Source: Tubiluchus corallicola (lineage: Eukaryota > Priapulida > Priapulimorpha > Priapulimorphida > Tubiluchidae). Taken from it: 64,000 nucleotides of DNA. Of this stretch, positions 41,706 to 53,289 are shown piece by piece. The stretch spans positions 1 through 64,000 of the forward strand of contig JAQGDQ010000343.1 of the NCBI GenBank assembly GCA_030141605.1, given 5' to 3'. Within the stretch, counting starts at the first letter, position 1, and every line of letters begins with the position of its first letter. Position numbers and translations under genes: made by a program. The notes under the pieces were generated by a model. It was not told the DNA's origin. It saw nothing but the letters and a program-made list of their open reading frames with translations, and searched no databases.

Positions 41706-42718
41706 TAAATTGCACCAGTTTTTCCCAGAAAACTTAGAAATATATTTGTGTTTAATTGTTTAATAGCAATGTGAACAATACAAATTATTTCATGATTAAA
41801 ATATTACTTAATAATTATCTAATTATTAAAACAGATACAAAACTAATTCTGAAATTTTTTTGAGGCCCCGGGCAGATTGTGAGGCCCTAAGCTGTAGACC
41901 GCAGTTAAGCAGCATACAGTCTTACAGTAAATGAACGGTAGCACAGTTGCGTGATCTTTTGAAAGACATTGTGTGCGCCTACATACCGGTCTCGCCACAA
42001 GCATTTTCACTAAGTAGGCACCGTCTTTGAATGCTAACATTCGGCTTACTGAATACAGAACTGAACACCAGAACTGCTATGACAGTATAAAAAGATTATT
42101 ATTAATATTCAAGAATTAAATGATTTTTCAGATCCAAACTTTCACTGCATTAACTTTCTTTTTATTTTTCTGCGAGTAAAGAAATAAATAGGCAAGATGA
42201 TTTGCTCACAGAAATAAAAGTTATAACTCACACGTTAATTTAATCATTGTTTTCAAAAGCATTATTAAAAAAAGTAATTAAGGCCAGTGTGAACCTGACT
42301 TAATAAATTTTAATTTTGTAGCCAAGGTGGCTCCATCTAGCTGGAAATTTTAAAGTGTGGGCTTTGACCCAGTTATGTTGCCATTATGCTGTTCTGTCTT
42401 GTGCAAGCCAGGGAAATTTATCATTAGAAATATGCAGCAACGATGTAAGTTTATTTTTATTTAATTTGATTTATTCATTGATATTTTTGATCGATTGATT
42501 AACTGTTAATTTATCTAACTAAACTATGTAACTTTTCATAAAATTAGCCAATATCAGTTGATTTTACTTTTCTATTTTAGTTTTTTAATATTGCAGAAAT
42601 CAGATCAGTAGTTTACGTGATATTCAACTGAGACTTTTGAAGACTTGTCATAAATGCCTCTCAGACACACCAACAGTTCATGTTTTAAAGCAAATATAGA
42701 ATTTATTATCACTAATTC

Positions 42719-43335
42719 GACCACCATCACCACCACAATTAACACCAGCACCGCAACCACCCTCACCGCCACTGTGACACACAGCCATGCCACTGCCACT
42801 GCTACCACAACCACAACCACCAGCATCAACACCAGTACCACTACCAGCACCACCACCAGCACTACCACAAGGCATTCTACACAAAACAAGTGCTATGATA
42901 TTATATAGATCTATTTTTCAGATTGAAGTTTTCCATTGTATTATCAACAAGTTGTCATTTTGCATTTCATTTACTTGGATATTGGACACTTGAGACTTGA
43001 CATTGGATTACGGCATTAGGCTACGGCACTGGACAATGGCATTGAACTACGGCACTGGACAACAGCATTAGACTACGGCACTGGACAACGGCATTAGACT
43101 ACAGCACTGGACAATGGCATTAGACTACGGCATTGGACTACGGCATTAGACTACGGCACTGGACAATGGCATTGAACTACGGCAACTGAACTATGGCATT
43201 AGACTACAGCATTGAACTACAGCAACCGAACTACGGCATTGGACTAGGGTATTGGACTACGGCAACTTGACTAGGGCAGTAGACTATGACAACTTGATTA
43301 CGGCATTGGACTACGACAACTTGCTGGATATTTCA
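42719..43335 (+). repeat. ACC-rich tract and degenerate 15-30 bp minisatellite
   Basis: 42719-42870 is a cryptic (ACC)/(CAC) repeat, which gives threonine/serine ORFs. About 43000-43335 is a degenerate array of variants of gactacggcattggactac and cactggacaa(c/t)ggcatta. No gene. Confidence 0.85.
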
Positions 43336-43884
43336 GTCGAAGCGTCTGTAATGTTTATGATAATGAAGCTGTCTCGTTTATTGTGTTAATTTTTTATACA
43401 GCGGCGTAAGATGATCCAAAGTATACTCTTAAGACATTAGTTGTGCATTTGCATGTTTGTGCAAATTTTAACTGTTCTATTTGTTAACAATGTTAAATGT
43501 AGATGGCACTTGGATGCCATATTCTAAAAACAATAGTCAGGTCGTCTGTCATGTACACCAGTGGAACAACTCATCATAATCTGATGTTATGTTAATTAAA
43601 ATATAATTTAACCTGTCAGTTTAATAGGTTTTGTTCTCTGAGTTACGCATTTGACATTATAAACTACAAACATGCAGTACACTAACAAGTGTTTAGCTTG
43701 AAATACAATCACAATTTGTCATTTACCCCTGAATTGTAAGAAAAAACTCTGTAATTTGCATCCAAACATAGTTTGGTTTATTTAGTTTAAAGTGTTGTGC
43801 TATTAAACTCGTTGAGTAAGTCAGCAGCCTGGTCTGCCTATAATGCCTATTGGTAAAGCCAGTCCCTGGTTGGATAACACTCTT

Positions 43885-44295
43885 AGTATCATGTTGGTTG
43901 GCATCCTTCTGTCTCGGAAGACAATGGAGTGTGCGCCAAGAGAGTCAGTTATTGATCACATTGATGGAGCTGCAGCGTCGACTGTGGCTGAGCTGTCCGA
44001 TCCTTGAACGTCTCCAGGGCGCACGCCTCGGCAAGGTGTATGGAGATCCTGAGTTGCCCAGACAACAGGAACCCCCTCTCTTCCTCCCTGGTGTAGTCCA
44101 AAGGAAAGCGGAGCGATACGTTTGGCACCAGGTTGGCTGCAGGAGCTGCCGGAGTCAGTGAGCATGCTGCACTGGTACACCTTCGGGGCTCCACTCCTGA
44201 TTTGGAAGTTTACTCCTCTACACATGGCCGTTGGGTCACTTGACCGCCTACGCCCTCTAGCCTTGGCTGCATGTACAGCTCCTCCATCTAGTGTC
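43885..44295 (+). repeat. GC-rich dispersed repeat, inverted copy at 62228-62590
   Basis: Matches the minus strand of 62228-62590 over about 370 bp at roughly 90% or better: gcatccttctgtctcggaag, gaacgtctccagggc, cctgagttgcccagacaaca and ggccgttgggtcacttgacc. The matching 90-codon frames differ at few residues but have no recognised family. GC is far higher than the surroundings. Confidence 0.88.
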
Positions 44296-44431
44296 GAGAT
44301 ACAGTGTCGAGATCTTAGTATCATGTACTGCTTATCATTATAAACATTTATATGGAGATATCTTTTTGTCATGCTGTTTCTCTTGCAATCTATAGCTCTA
44401 TAGAATAAATACTCTTTTTGGTTATTAAATA

Positions 44432-45967
44432 TTACTTCATTGGAACAACTTCATTTTTCTTTGAAAATTTACAGCAAACAGTCGCACATAAACCTCCCAG
44501 CAAATCCAGCACTTCAGCAATTGATATTATAGACAAACCAAGGTAGAGACCCATAAGTCCTCCAACATCAGCAGCGAGGTCTATAAACTCATAAGCATAA
44601 GCTTCTGTGACTTCATTATAAGAAATGTCCTTTAGGAAAACTTCTACATCTGTCCAGGCTGATAAATCTAAAAGATGCAGAAAATCTTTGTATGCTGTGT
44701 GATTTAATATGGAATCATCCAGTGGCAATCCACCCACCAGATCGTCAATTGTCGGTGTTCCATTTCCGTCTGAACGCTCGTTCCACACGTCATAGATGGT
44801 TTTACACCAGTTGCAATCTATCAGCTGTTCAAGTGCCGAAATTACTTCTGACTCTGGTCTGCCTTTGGAAACGACCTCCTCTGCGATGTATCCTGCCAGT
44901 GTTGCTTTCCACAGTTTTTGTGGGGCAAAGGTCAAACCATCTTCTACAGTGGTGCTTGTTATACTGAGAATGATATTGTGACAACTTGGTGGGCAAAACC
45001 GGTCACATTTATCTAACATGTCAATGGTGTTTTCTGCAAAGCAGTTGTAATCCATTCTACAGTTTTCGTGATCAATTGACTTTTGCGATCTAATGCATCT
45101 TGACGAGTCAATGCAGTTGCATATGTCAATGACTTCTTCGCAATAACAGTCCTCCATGCATAATAAACGGTTATATGCAGTTCCGTCGTCACAGTAACTC
45201 TCGTCCCGTGAAATGCGACTTAACGAGTAGTTCTGAACTTCAAATCGTGTTAACGAATTTGCTTTTATTGGCCAAAACTCTTGTGCTTTGCGGTTTTTTT
45301 CATGTATTGATGCGTGTACATTACCATTCCAGTTTAACGACAAACTATCAAGAATACTTGTTTTCATTTGTATGCGTAACCCAAGTGTTGTGTCCTTGTT
45401 CAATGAATACACGTACCATTCTCTTTCATTTGCTTTTCCTGGCAACTCAAGCTCTACATCAATGCAAAGTCCTGCTCGCGTGTTACTAGACGGACTTACG
45501 CTTGACACGTAAAAGGCACAAGGTTTATTTTTGTACTCTACAAGGTGCATATTGCAAAAAAAGTTCGAAGTGTTATAAAACACAGGAAAGTTGTGATCAG
45601 ATGCCGATACTAAAGCTTCATCCACTCCTCCTCCTTTGCTCAGCATAGATTCAAATTGCTTGGCATCGTCAGACTGACTTGTCAGCAGTGATAAAACGCC
45701 TCGTAGTTGCAATGGATATCCCATGCAGATGGTCAGTGTCGGAAACTCGAAATCTTCCTTGTATTGCACTTTAGTCACAGACTTTATAGGCCGGGAAAAG
45801 TACAAAATCGTCCTGTCAGTTACTTGTATAACAGCTCCAGTTAAAACGGCAAGAAAAAGGATAACCCAAAAGATCTTTTTCGCCAAATGTTGCGATCTGG
45901 CAATGTTTCCCACGCCATGAAGTGATGCATTTTCCGCCCAATTACCAATCTGCTCTCGCAGTCGCAT
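44432..45967 (-). CDS. DEG/ENaC/ASIC family sodium channel subunit
   Basis: Single exon, 511 residues, complete. Family features in order: HG gating motif (HGVGNIARS, 17-25), TM1 at about 31-49, FPTLTICM (75-82) after TM1, and a large cysteine-rich extracellular loop with CMEDCYCEEVIDICNCIDSS and NCFAENT...CPPSCHN. The second half ends with LAADVGGLMGLYLGLSIISI (463-482): degenerin-site region, then the GLS selectivity-filter triplet (477-479) inside TM2, then a short basic C-tail. It would form trimeric cation channels in the plasma membrane; whether it is gated by peptides, protons or force cannot be told. Absence of introns is notable next to the multi-exon genes here. No polyadenylation signal is obvious. 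Confidence 0.93.
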   Translation of the reverse strand: MRLREQIGNWAENASLHGVGNIARSQHLAKKIFWVILFLAVLTGAVIQVTDRTILYFSRPIKSVTKVQYKEDFEFPTLTICMGYPLQLRGVLSLLTSQSDDAKQFESMLSKGGGVDEALVSASDHNFPVFYNTSNFFCNMHLVEYKNKPCAFYVSSVSPSSNTRAGLCIDVELELPGKANEREWYVYSLNKDTTLGLRIQMKTSILDSLSLNWNGNVHASIHEKNRKAQEFWPIKANSLTRFEVQNYSLSRISRDESYCDDGTAYNRLLCMEDCYCEEVIDICNCIDSSRCIRSQKSIDHENCRMDYNCFAENTIDMLDKCDRFCPPSCHNIILSITSTTVEDGLTFAPQKLWKATLAGYIAEEVVSKGRPESEVISALEQLIDCNWCKTIYDVWNERSDGNGTPTIDDLVGGLPLDDSILNHTAYKDFLHLLDLSAWTDVEVFLKDISYNEVTEAYAYEFIDLAADVGGLMGLYLGLSIISIAEVLDLLGGLCATVCCKFSKKNEVVPMK

Positions 45968-46855
45968 TTCAGTCTTCAGTACCTTTACATCATCTAATAA
46001 ACGTCACAGCAAACACTTGATTTTTTCCAGCTTTGACCAGTTTTGATGTGTCACCACGAAATGAAAATCTATGGCTTTCTCACTGAAGCTCTCCTAGAAT
46101 CTTTCCTTAGTAACAGTGTTTATAAATATGCGTTACCATCACGTGAGTTTAGATGCATCGCCACGGAATAAAAGGTCTCTGGCAATGTCGCTGAGTAATC
46201 CTTCCTGGGGGAATCTTTCCTTAGTAACTGTCGCTGCGATATCTACGCAGAAATGTAATAAAAACTAACCATAATTGCATTGTGTATGTTACGGGCAAAT
46301 CACCCATATAATTTGTTTTTTTCCCGCATGAGGGAGCCACAAACTAAAGGGGACAAGTGGGCAATTGCTGGCAGACTTGATGGGTTATTGCCGAGACTTA
46401 CTTGTAATTTGGAAAATGCAATTTTTTATGTTAGAAATTTAATGTCATGCTTCAACCATAAACAGTGTGCGCTCTCTACCCGAATGAAGTAAGTGATTTT
46501 TGTAAATCTAAGTTTATTAATTAGATAGCAATTTTCTATGTATTTTTTTTGTTCAAATTTCAGTATTTTTGTTCAAATTGCATTACTGCAAATTTTATGT
46601 ATTCTTTTGTTTTTTCTCCTTTAGAAAATAAAGACTACAGTAAACATCTTATGAAAGGAACTGTCGTGTTTTGCTGTGTTAACAGTGTATAATTAAAGAC
46701 CATGGTCTGACAATTGTGCTGTTGCCGTGCAATATTTTACATGGCATGATTTATAGCATTTATGTTTGGAGTTCTATATTGCAGTTCTATTCTAATATTC
46801 CTTTTTAATTGATAATGATGATTGATGATGACGATGATAATGATTGATGATGATC
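45968..46855. other. Upstream region of the channel gene, no gene seen
   Basis: A 70-codon plus-strand frame (46280-46492) has no recognised family. Two similar blocks (tctcctagaatctttcctt/gggggaatctttccttagta) near 46085-46225 form a short direct duplication just upstream of the channel start. Sequence ends in GAT-rich DNA before the minisatellite. Confidence 0.5.
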
Positions 46856-46859
46856 ATGA

Positions 46860-46920
46860 TGATCATGATGGTGATGGTGATGATGATGATGATTGATGAT
46901 GATGATTGATGATGATGATT
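46860..46920 (+). repeat. (GAT)n-rich tract
   Basis: Imperfect GAT/GATGAT repeat from about 46810, directly abutting the 39-bp array. Confidence 0.85.
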
Positions 46921-46930
46921 GTGGTGGTGA

Positions 46931-48400
46931 CTAGGTCTTGCAATAGTTTGAATGAGATTTTGAAGAACACTAGGTCTTGCAATAGGTGGAATGAGGTTTT
47001 GAAGAAGACTAGGTCTTGCAAAAGGTGGAATGAGATTTTGAAGAGGAATAGATCTTGTAATAGGTGGAATGAGATTTTGAAGAAGACTAGGTCTTGCAAT
47101 AGGTGGAATGAGATTTTGAAGAGGAATAGGTCTTGTAATAGATGGAATGAGATTTTGAAGAAGACTAGGTCTTGCAATAGGTTGAATGAGATTTTGAAGA
47201 AGACTAGTTCTTGCAATAGGTGGAATGAGGTTTTGAAGAAGACTAGGTCTTGCAATAGGTGGAATGAGATTTTGAAGAAGACTAGGTCTTGCAATAGGTG
47301 GAATGAGATTTTGAAGAGGAATAGGTCTTGCAATAGGTGGAATGAGATTTTGAAGAAGACTAGGTCTTGCAATAGGTGGAATGAGATTTTGAAGAAGACT
47401 AGGTCTTGCAATAGGTTGAATGAGATTTTGAAGAAGACTAGGTCTTGCAATAGGTGGAATGAGATTTTGAAGAGGAATAGGTCTTGCAATAGGTGGAATG
47501 AGATTTTGAAGAAGACTAGGTCTTGCAATAGGTGGAATGAGATTTTGAAGAGGAATAGGTCTTGTAATAGATGGAATGAGATTTTGAAGAAGACTAGGTC
47601 TTGCAATAGGTTGAATGAGATTTTGAAGAAGACTAGTTCTTGCAATAGGTGGAATGAGGTTTTGAAGAAGACTAGGTCTTGCAATAGATGGAATGAGATT
47701 TTGAAGAAGACTAGGTCTTGTAATAGGTGGAATGAGATTTTGAAGAAGACTAGGTCTTGCAATAGGTGGAATGAGATTTTGAAGAAGACTAGGTCTTGTA
47801 ATAGGTGGAATGAGATTTTGAAGAAGACTAGGTCTTGTAATAGGTGGAATGAGATTTTGAAGAAGACTAGGTCTTGCAATAGGTGGAATGAGGTTTTGAA
47901 GAAGACTAGGTCTTGTAATAGGTGGAATGAGTTTTTGAAGAAGACTAGGTCTTGCAATAGGTTGAATGAAATTTTGAAGAAGACTAGGTCTTGCAATAGG
48001 TTGAATGAGGTTTTGAAGAAGACTAGGTCTTGCAATAGATGGAATGAGATTTTGAAGAAGACTAGGTCTTGTAATAGGTGGAATGAGATTTTGAAGACGA
48101 CTAGGTCTTGCAATAGGTGGAATGAGATTTTGAAGAAGACTAGGTCTTGTAATAGGTGGAATGAGATTTTGAAGAAGACTAGGTCTTGTAATAGGTGGAA
48201 TGAGTTTTTGAAGAAGACTAGGTCTTGCAATAGGTTGAATGAAATTTTGAAGAAGACTAGGTCTTGCAATAGGTTGAATGAGGTTTTGAAGAAGACTAGG
48301 TCTTGCAATAGGTGGAATGAGATTTTGAAGAAGACTAGGTCTTGTAATAGGTGGAATGAGATTTTGAAGAAGACTAGGTCTTGCAATAGGTGGAATGTAT
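46931..48400 (+). repeat. 39-bp minisatellite, 37 copies, with higher-order duplications
   Basis: The unit includes taggtggaatgagattttga and agaagactaggtcttgcaa; period 39 bp, 13 codons, so three frames stay open for over 500 codons. Variants (aggaat for agaact, ggttga for ggtgga, gttttg or tttttg for attttg) let units be ordered. Units 3-8 recur as units 14-19, and units 26-29 recur as units 33-36. Treated as noncoding satellite because both strands are open alike and there is no non-repeat domain. Confidence 0.95.
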
Positions 48401-48569
48401 ACTTGTATATTTCTTATGACTAAAACACTGTGAAAAGTCATTAAATACATCAAAAAGCCAGTTTTTATTGAGCGACAATCGTTTCGGCTACTATAAGTTG
48501 TGTTTTATTCTAAAAATGCTTACTGCTCTGGTTCTTCATTATGTAGACTTGAACTAATAAAGCCTTTTA

Positions 48570-48815
48570 ACAGCTTCGTTGTGCGCAAGCGCAGTTGCTA
48601 TAGGTCAAAGGTTAATTGTGTCGCAGCAACGCGTCTTATCTACAACCATTACGTGACATGTGGGTAAAACCATCCCGACTTCAGTTGTTTTACGTAGACT
48701 TTACTCAAATATACATTAGTCTGCATTAGTCTTAGCATAGAGTGATTTACTAGCAGGATCTTACTTGCGAACAAGAAAAAATGAACTAGGTAAGATTCCA
48801 GCTAGGTGATAAAAC
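48570..48815 (-). repeat. Dispersed repeat, inverted copy of 22076-22285
   Basis: Carries gttgtgcgcaagcgcagtt, aggtcaaaggttaa, acgtgacatgtg and ttactagcaggatcttactt in the inverse order. Sequence further on (about 48840-48915, cttaacctttgaccttttca) also pairs with 21855-21885. Confidence 0.7.
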
Positions 48816-49308
48816 TGTTACTAGTGCAAACGCATGGTCTGCAAGGCATTGTCACGTGTACACAAACACGCTGTCTCGTAGACTTAACCTTTGACCTTTT
48901 CACGATCATCATCAATCGGCGGAGCTGTGAAAGGGCTTATTGTTTACTGTGTCATGTTCTTTTCTGGTACGAAAGTGTCAGGCAATTTTTTTTACGTTTT
49001 TTCCTTTTCTCTACAATTTCTTCTGTTACAACCTCGTTTATTTTTAATAAGTTAAATTCTAATCTGTTATTTTGCAGTTTCAGTTTGTGCCTTTGTATCA
49101 TTAATGCGTCATTTATTCTTCTGTTTTGGCTTCGTTTATAGCTTGATAATGGCTTCAGTAGCCGAAATGATCATCGATGACTGTGAAATGTGTTAAAGTG
49201 GTTCGAAACTAATGTCACTTGTACCAATCAAGTCTAACATCTCAACACGATACTCTCGAATTTTTAGCCGTTGAAATCAGTTTCATAGGAACTGCCGATC
49301 AACATCAT

Positions 49309-49622
49309 ATTGAACTGCTGGTGGCACCTCCTCACCCGGGGGTGGTTCGGGCCTGCAGGTATGGAGGCGGAGCAGTAAGGCAAGCAAAGTATTGAACTGC
49401 TGGTGGCACCTCGTCACCCGGGGGTGGTTCAGGCCTGCAGGTATGGAGGCGGAGCAGTAAGGCAAGCAAAGTATTGAACTGCTGGTGGCACCTCCTCACC
49501 CGGGGGTGGTTCGGGCCCGCAGGTACAGAGAAGGAGCAGTAAGGCAAGCAAAGTATTGAACTGCTGGTGGCACCTCGTCACCCGGGGGTGGTTCAGGCCT
49601 GCAGGTATATCAGGCGGAGCAG
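49309..49622 (+). repeat. 82-bp GC-rich minisatellite, four copies
   Basis: attgaactgctggtggcacc repeats at 49309, 49391, 49473 and 49555, followed by tcacccgggggtggttc and cctgcaggta. The last unit is incomplete. Minus-strand ORFs rich in Pro/Cys across it are artefacts. Confidence 0.95.
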
Positions 49623-50594
49623 CCTAATAATGATTTCCACATAACCACTATTAAACAAAGCAGAATTAAATAATGCTATTTAACTTGAAAGACATTGAAA
49701 TATTTGAAATCCTAAGCTAACTGTGACAAGATTTTAGACAAATTAAAGTAAAACAGAACAAAGAAATAAAGTGGAGAGACTGAACTTGCCATACAGCGGG
49801 TAGTAGGAGAACTCTAAGTCTGACGGAAGAAACACAAGTACAAGAACCATCAACTCTGCACGACCCGATTACCACTGTAGCTCCAGAGTGCAGCAGGTTT
49901 TTACCCTCCCTTTATAACCTTCCCCAAACTAGTGTACATGTCAGAGATAGAGCCAAAATGAAACCTGATTGGTTGAAAGAAAAAGATGTGAAGATTTAGC
50001 CAATAAGAAACGAAATATTTGTAAAAGAATAATTTAGAAGACTTAGGTTTAATCTACTGGTACTTTTAGGGGTGACATGAAACGCTAGTTTGGTAACCTT
50101 GCTATACATTGGAATAAAGGTAGAAGTTGTACAGAGTGTGTCGCCCAAGCGCATGCGCTACAATATTAACAAATACAATTCACATTTGCAGTTTTTACAG
50201 TGGCGATGAAATGGTCTATTATTGGTTTTAGTGAAAGTTTTCAATGACGGAAGACAACCATCTTTGTTAAACGTGTCTTTATTATTTCTGACGAGAACAC
50301 CGTTGTTGTTTCTCTTGACCAAGCAATTTGCCCTCTTTTGAGTCTTATTTTTTGAAAGAAGAAGAACTGATACAAAAAGTTTGAAAGTGGATATACCTGA
50401 GTGTGGACATACATGGGTGGCATAAGCCCTGTTTACGCTACGGAGAAAATATGATGTTACTGTACCATTATTTAAACTGTGTGTAGGCTGTATGAACAAT
50501 AAGTGTGCCGAGTACTTCAGAGCTTCCAGAGTTTTTCAGAGGTTCGCAGATCTTGATAGATCTTGAGCTAGAAATTAGTTTAAACAAATTTTAT
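49623..50594. other. Intergenic, no gene supported
   Basis: A minus-strand 113-codon frame at 50158-50499 has no recognised family. The remainder is AT-rich with no clear repeat. Confidence 0.5.
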
Positions 50595-51629
50595 TTACCA
50601 ATGAAACGATCGGTTTGCTATTTTGTACAGCTGTTCATTATACGGCTTAAAGATTTGTTTTAAACGTTTTTCCAGTTGCTGCGATACTTCGGGATGTTTT
50701 CTACCTTTACCATTTCCCAAACAAATGACTTCTTTACTAAATGTTTCGTTGGTTCTTTCATGAAGACAATAAAATCCTTTATCTTTTCTGTAGACAAACG
50801 CATCTTCAGGTATAAGATGATCCAAGTTTAGAAAAGTTTCAACTCTTCTCAGTTCGCTTATTGGATTTTGGACTAATTCGTCACCAGAGACAATGTGAAG
50901 TTGCTCTCTAGGAAAAACTTTCAACCACTTTTCAATATAAGTCACATACTTTCCTGAATCTACGTGTTTTAACTCTCCATTAGGAGTTATAAACTCTACA
51001 AATGTTTGGTGTTTCCGTTTTCCAATTTCTAGGAAAAGCGACACAGTCCTTTGAAACGGCTCTCGAACAATAACAAGGAATTTAGCATCAGGGAGATCTT
51101 TCCTTATCTTTTCTAGCACACCTGAAGTAAACACATAATTTGGATTTTTTTCTATGGTAATTTGTTCATTCGTCGAGCATGGCATGGCTTCTCTGTACCA
51201 TTCTAAACCTTTATCATAGTGACGGTTAAAGTAATGCACCTCTACTGGTTGCCAATCTCGGACAGCTATACTTGGATGAAGTTTCAACATTGCCTGCAGG
51301 GCAAAGGTCCCACATTTTCCAAATCCGATTATAATGCACTGAGGTAATCGCCGCTGAGTGCCAGGTTTGCATCTCTTTCTCTGACTTAATTTGTACTCAG
51401 CATACCTTTTCTCAATATCCTGAGTAGAATCACGAGAAGCCGTAGATGAATTTGCACTAGTGTTCATTGAAACTTTTTTAGTTTGTTCTTGGGGGACACG
51501 ATTCACGGATAACAAAAAAGTTTTTGCAAAAAATATACAACAGAATACTAGTACTATCGCAAACACTACTTTTGCGGCGGAAACACTGATAATATGTGGA
51601 CATTTTCTGCTTTCAAAACAATGAAACAT
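50595..51629 (-). CDS. Heparan-sulfate 3-O-sulfotransferase-like enzyme, paralogue 3
   Basis: Single exon, 344 residues. Membrane anchor at about 16-38, then a longer Ser/Thr/Asn-rich stem (NTSANSSTASRDSTQ). Catalytic domain has GFGKCGTFALQAM (Arg of GFRK replaced by Gly, the lysine kept), VEVHYFN with the catalytic glutamate, EKNPNYVF (Asn for Ser) and IVREPFQRTVS. C-terminal KGFYCL...CLGNGKGRKHPEV is conserved. All key residues remain, so it is likely active. It is separated from paralogue 2 by the channel gene and the minisatellites. Confidence 0.9.
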   Translation of the reverse strand: MFHCFESRKCPHIISVSAAKVVFAIVLVFCCIFFAKTFLLSVNRVPQEQTKKVSMNTSANSSTASRDSTQDIEKRYAEYKLSQRKRCKPGTQRRLPQCIIIGFGKCGTFALQAMLKLHPSIAVRDWQPVEVHYFNRHYDKGLEWYREAMPCSTNEQITIEKNPNYVFTSGVLEKIRKDLPDAKFLVIVREPFQRTVSLFLEIGKRKHQTFVEFITPNGELKHVDSGKYVTYIEKWLKVFPREQLHIVSGDELVQNPISELRRVETFLNLDHLIPEDAFVYRKDKGFYCLHERTNETFSKEVICLGNGKGRKHPEVSQQLEKRLKQIFKPYNEQLYKIANRSFHW

Positions 51630-53289
51630 CCTGCACTATTGTTCTGTTCTTCTGGTTGACGCTTCTCCAAATTAGCAATTTGAAGAACATGGTAATATTA
51701 AACCGTTGCCTGTGGCAACAGGCTTGTACTTTCTGTTTGTCGACAGGCAAAGTCCGCTAGCCTCATGGTATATATTGCAAATATAAAATGATTTGTTTAG
51801 TGTCTGTAAATCTTAATGTTTGCTGTGTGTGTAGTATTTTCTATATATATATATATATATAGTGATACCGTCTATGGTGCCCACGATTCATAATTTATGA
51901 TTAACAAAAAATAAAAAAATAAAAAAGTAAAATGAAACACTTAACAACACACTGAAATGAAATACAAACCAAGTTGAGCAAACCAGAGTTCAGTTGATCA
52001 CAACCGATTCAACAACTTAATAACAGAACCCAAGAAAAACAAGAATCCTGAACCTGATCATGGCTGAGAACACAACGATTTCGAGTCTACGAGAGCAGGT
52101 TCCACGCTCGAAAAAATTGGAAGAAAAAACTAAGCTCTGATTGGTCGACGCAAGGTCACATATGATACTACATTATCATGAAGCCTGCGATTTAAATTTT
52201 TCATTCCAAAACGGTTTAATCCTGCGCCCGCCACAATATGTTCAGTTTAAATCTTATTGTTCAACTTTTTACTTTTAATTTTGTTACTATTAGGAATTAA
52301 AAGCGGCCTACTGTTTTGCTTTGACGAAGTTTTTTTCTTACCGTAGGGGGGCACCACAGCATGTAGAATATGTACTGAAAATGGCTGTGATCATTTTAAA
52401 GTCATTTTACGCAAAATGTTCCTAAAAGAATGTAAAGACTACAATTGGTGTAATGCAAATCTAGTCTCATTGCCCTCCATCAACGCTAATATACGACTGG
52501 ATAAACATGTAATATATTTATGGTCAAATAGATGTCGCCACAGGTATCAATGTGTAAATTTTGGTGTGAACCCTAAACAAATTGTTAATACACCTATTAA
52601 AGGAAAACCGGGTGATTGTTTAAACACAAGTTCAGAATAAAAAATGCTCTAAAATATTGAAAACTACATTAGCTTTTTTAAATCAAAGCTTAGATTAAAT
52701 AATACTTACCTCGGATACTCAAATTTCTTTAAACTTTCAAAGCTACGTAAATCTACTAAGATTGACAACGGCACCTTTTTCTCACATTCGCGTGGCCGAC
52801 AAATAGAAGGCGGTACTGTGATAACCATGATCATGAACTGCTGTGTTAGTTTCTGACGTCATATGATGTAGAACCCATTTTTCGTGACATCATGCGCTTA
52901 AACAGTTCTGTAACACTTATGCAGACGTGCTTGATGCGCAAGGGAAGACGCCTGCAATTGCGCAAACTGTGGTTAGTTTCTGAGGTAAGCAATAGCTGCC
53001 GTTAATTAACTTTCTAAACTAATTATTCAAATGTAAGGAACAATAGCTAACTTTTATAGGCAAGAAAATGTATAGTTTGGACAGTAAATAAAAAAGAAAT
53101 TGAGCAATTATTCTATCAGCATAAATTTTATTAAGAATTCAAATGTTTCGTCAGGATTTTTCATTCACAAGTACTCGGTAATGCAATTCGTTAAAGGAAA
53201 ACATGATGATTTTTCATATCCTACGCCATTTTTTAAATAAAAATTTAAAATTCAAATTGGGTAACACAACTTTCATCATAGGAGGTTGC
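51630..53289. other. Intergenic, no gene supported
   Basis: AT-rich, with a short (TA)n at about 51843-51861. A 74-codon plus-strand frame at 52416-52640 has no splice or family support. A gtagttt...gacgtca element occurs near 52850. Confidence 0.5.

Larger units (their letters stand above)
40459..42715. other. Intergenic, repeats only
   Basis: No gene supported. It contains a LINE/SINE-like tail (aatgacaaataaagaatta then (TA)n, about 41018-41067), which resembles the tail at about 25950-25981. It also holds the inverted CRE-like motif pair at 41192-41530 and the dispersed repeat at 41465-41705. Confidence 0.6.

Noticed and set aside
46792-48453. Three ORFs of over 500 codons on both strands
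   Set aside because: They lie wholly in the 39-bp minisatellite, whose period is a multiple of three. Both strands are open, there is no unique domain, and the sequences are shadows of one another.
48806-49141. 111-codon plus-strand ORF
   Set aside because: Begins inside a dispersed repeat; hydrophobic low-complexity end; no family recognised.
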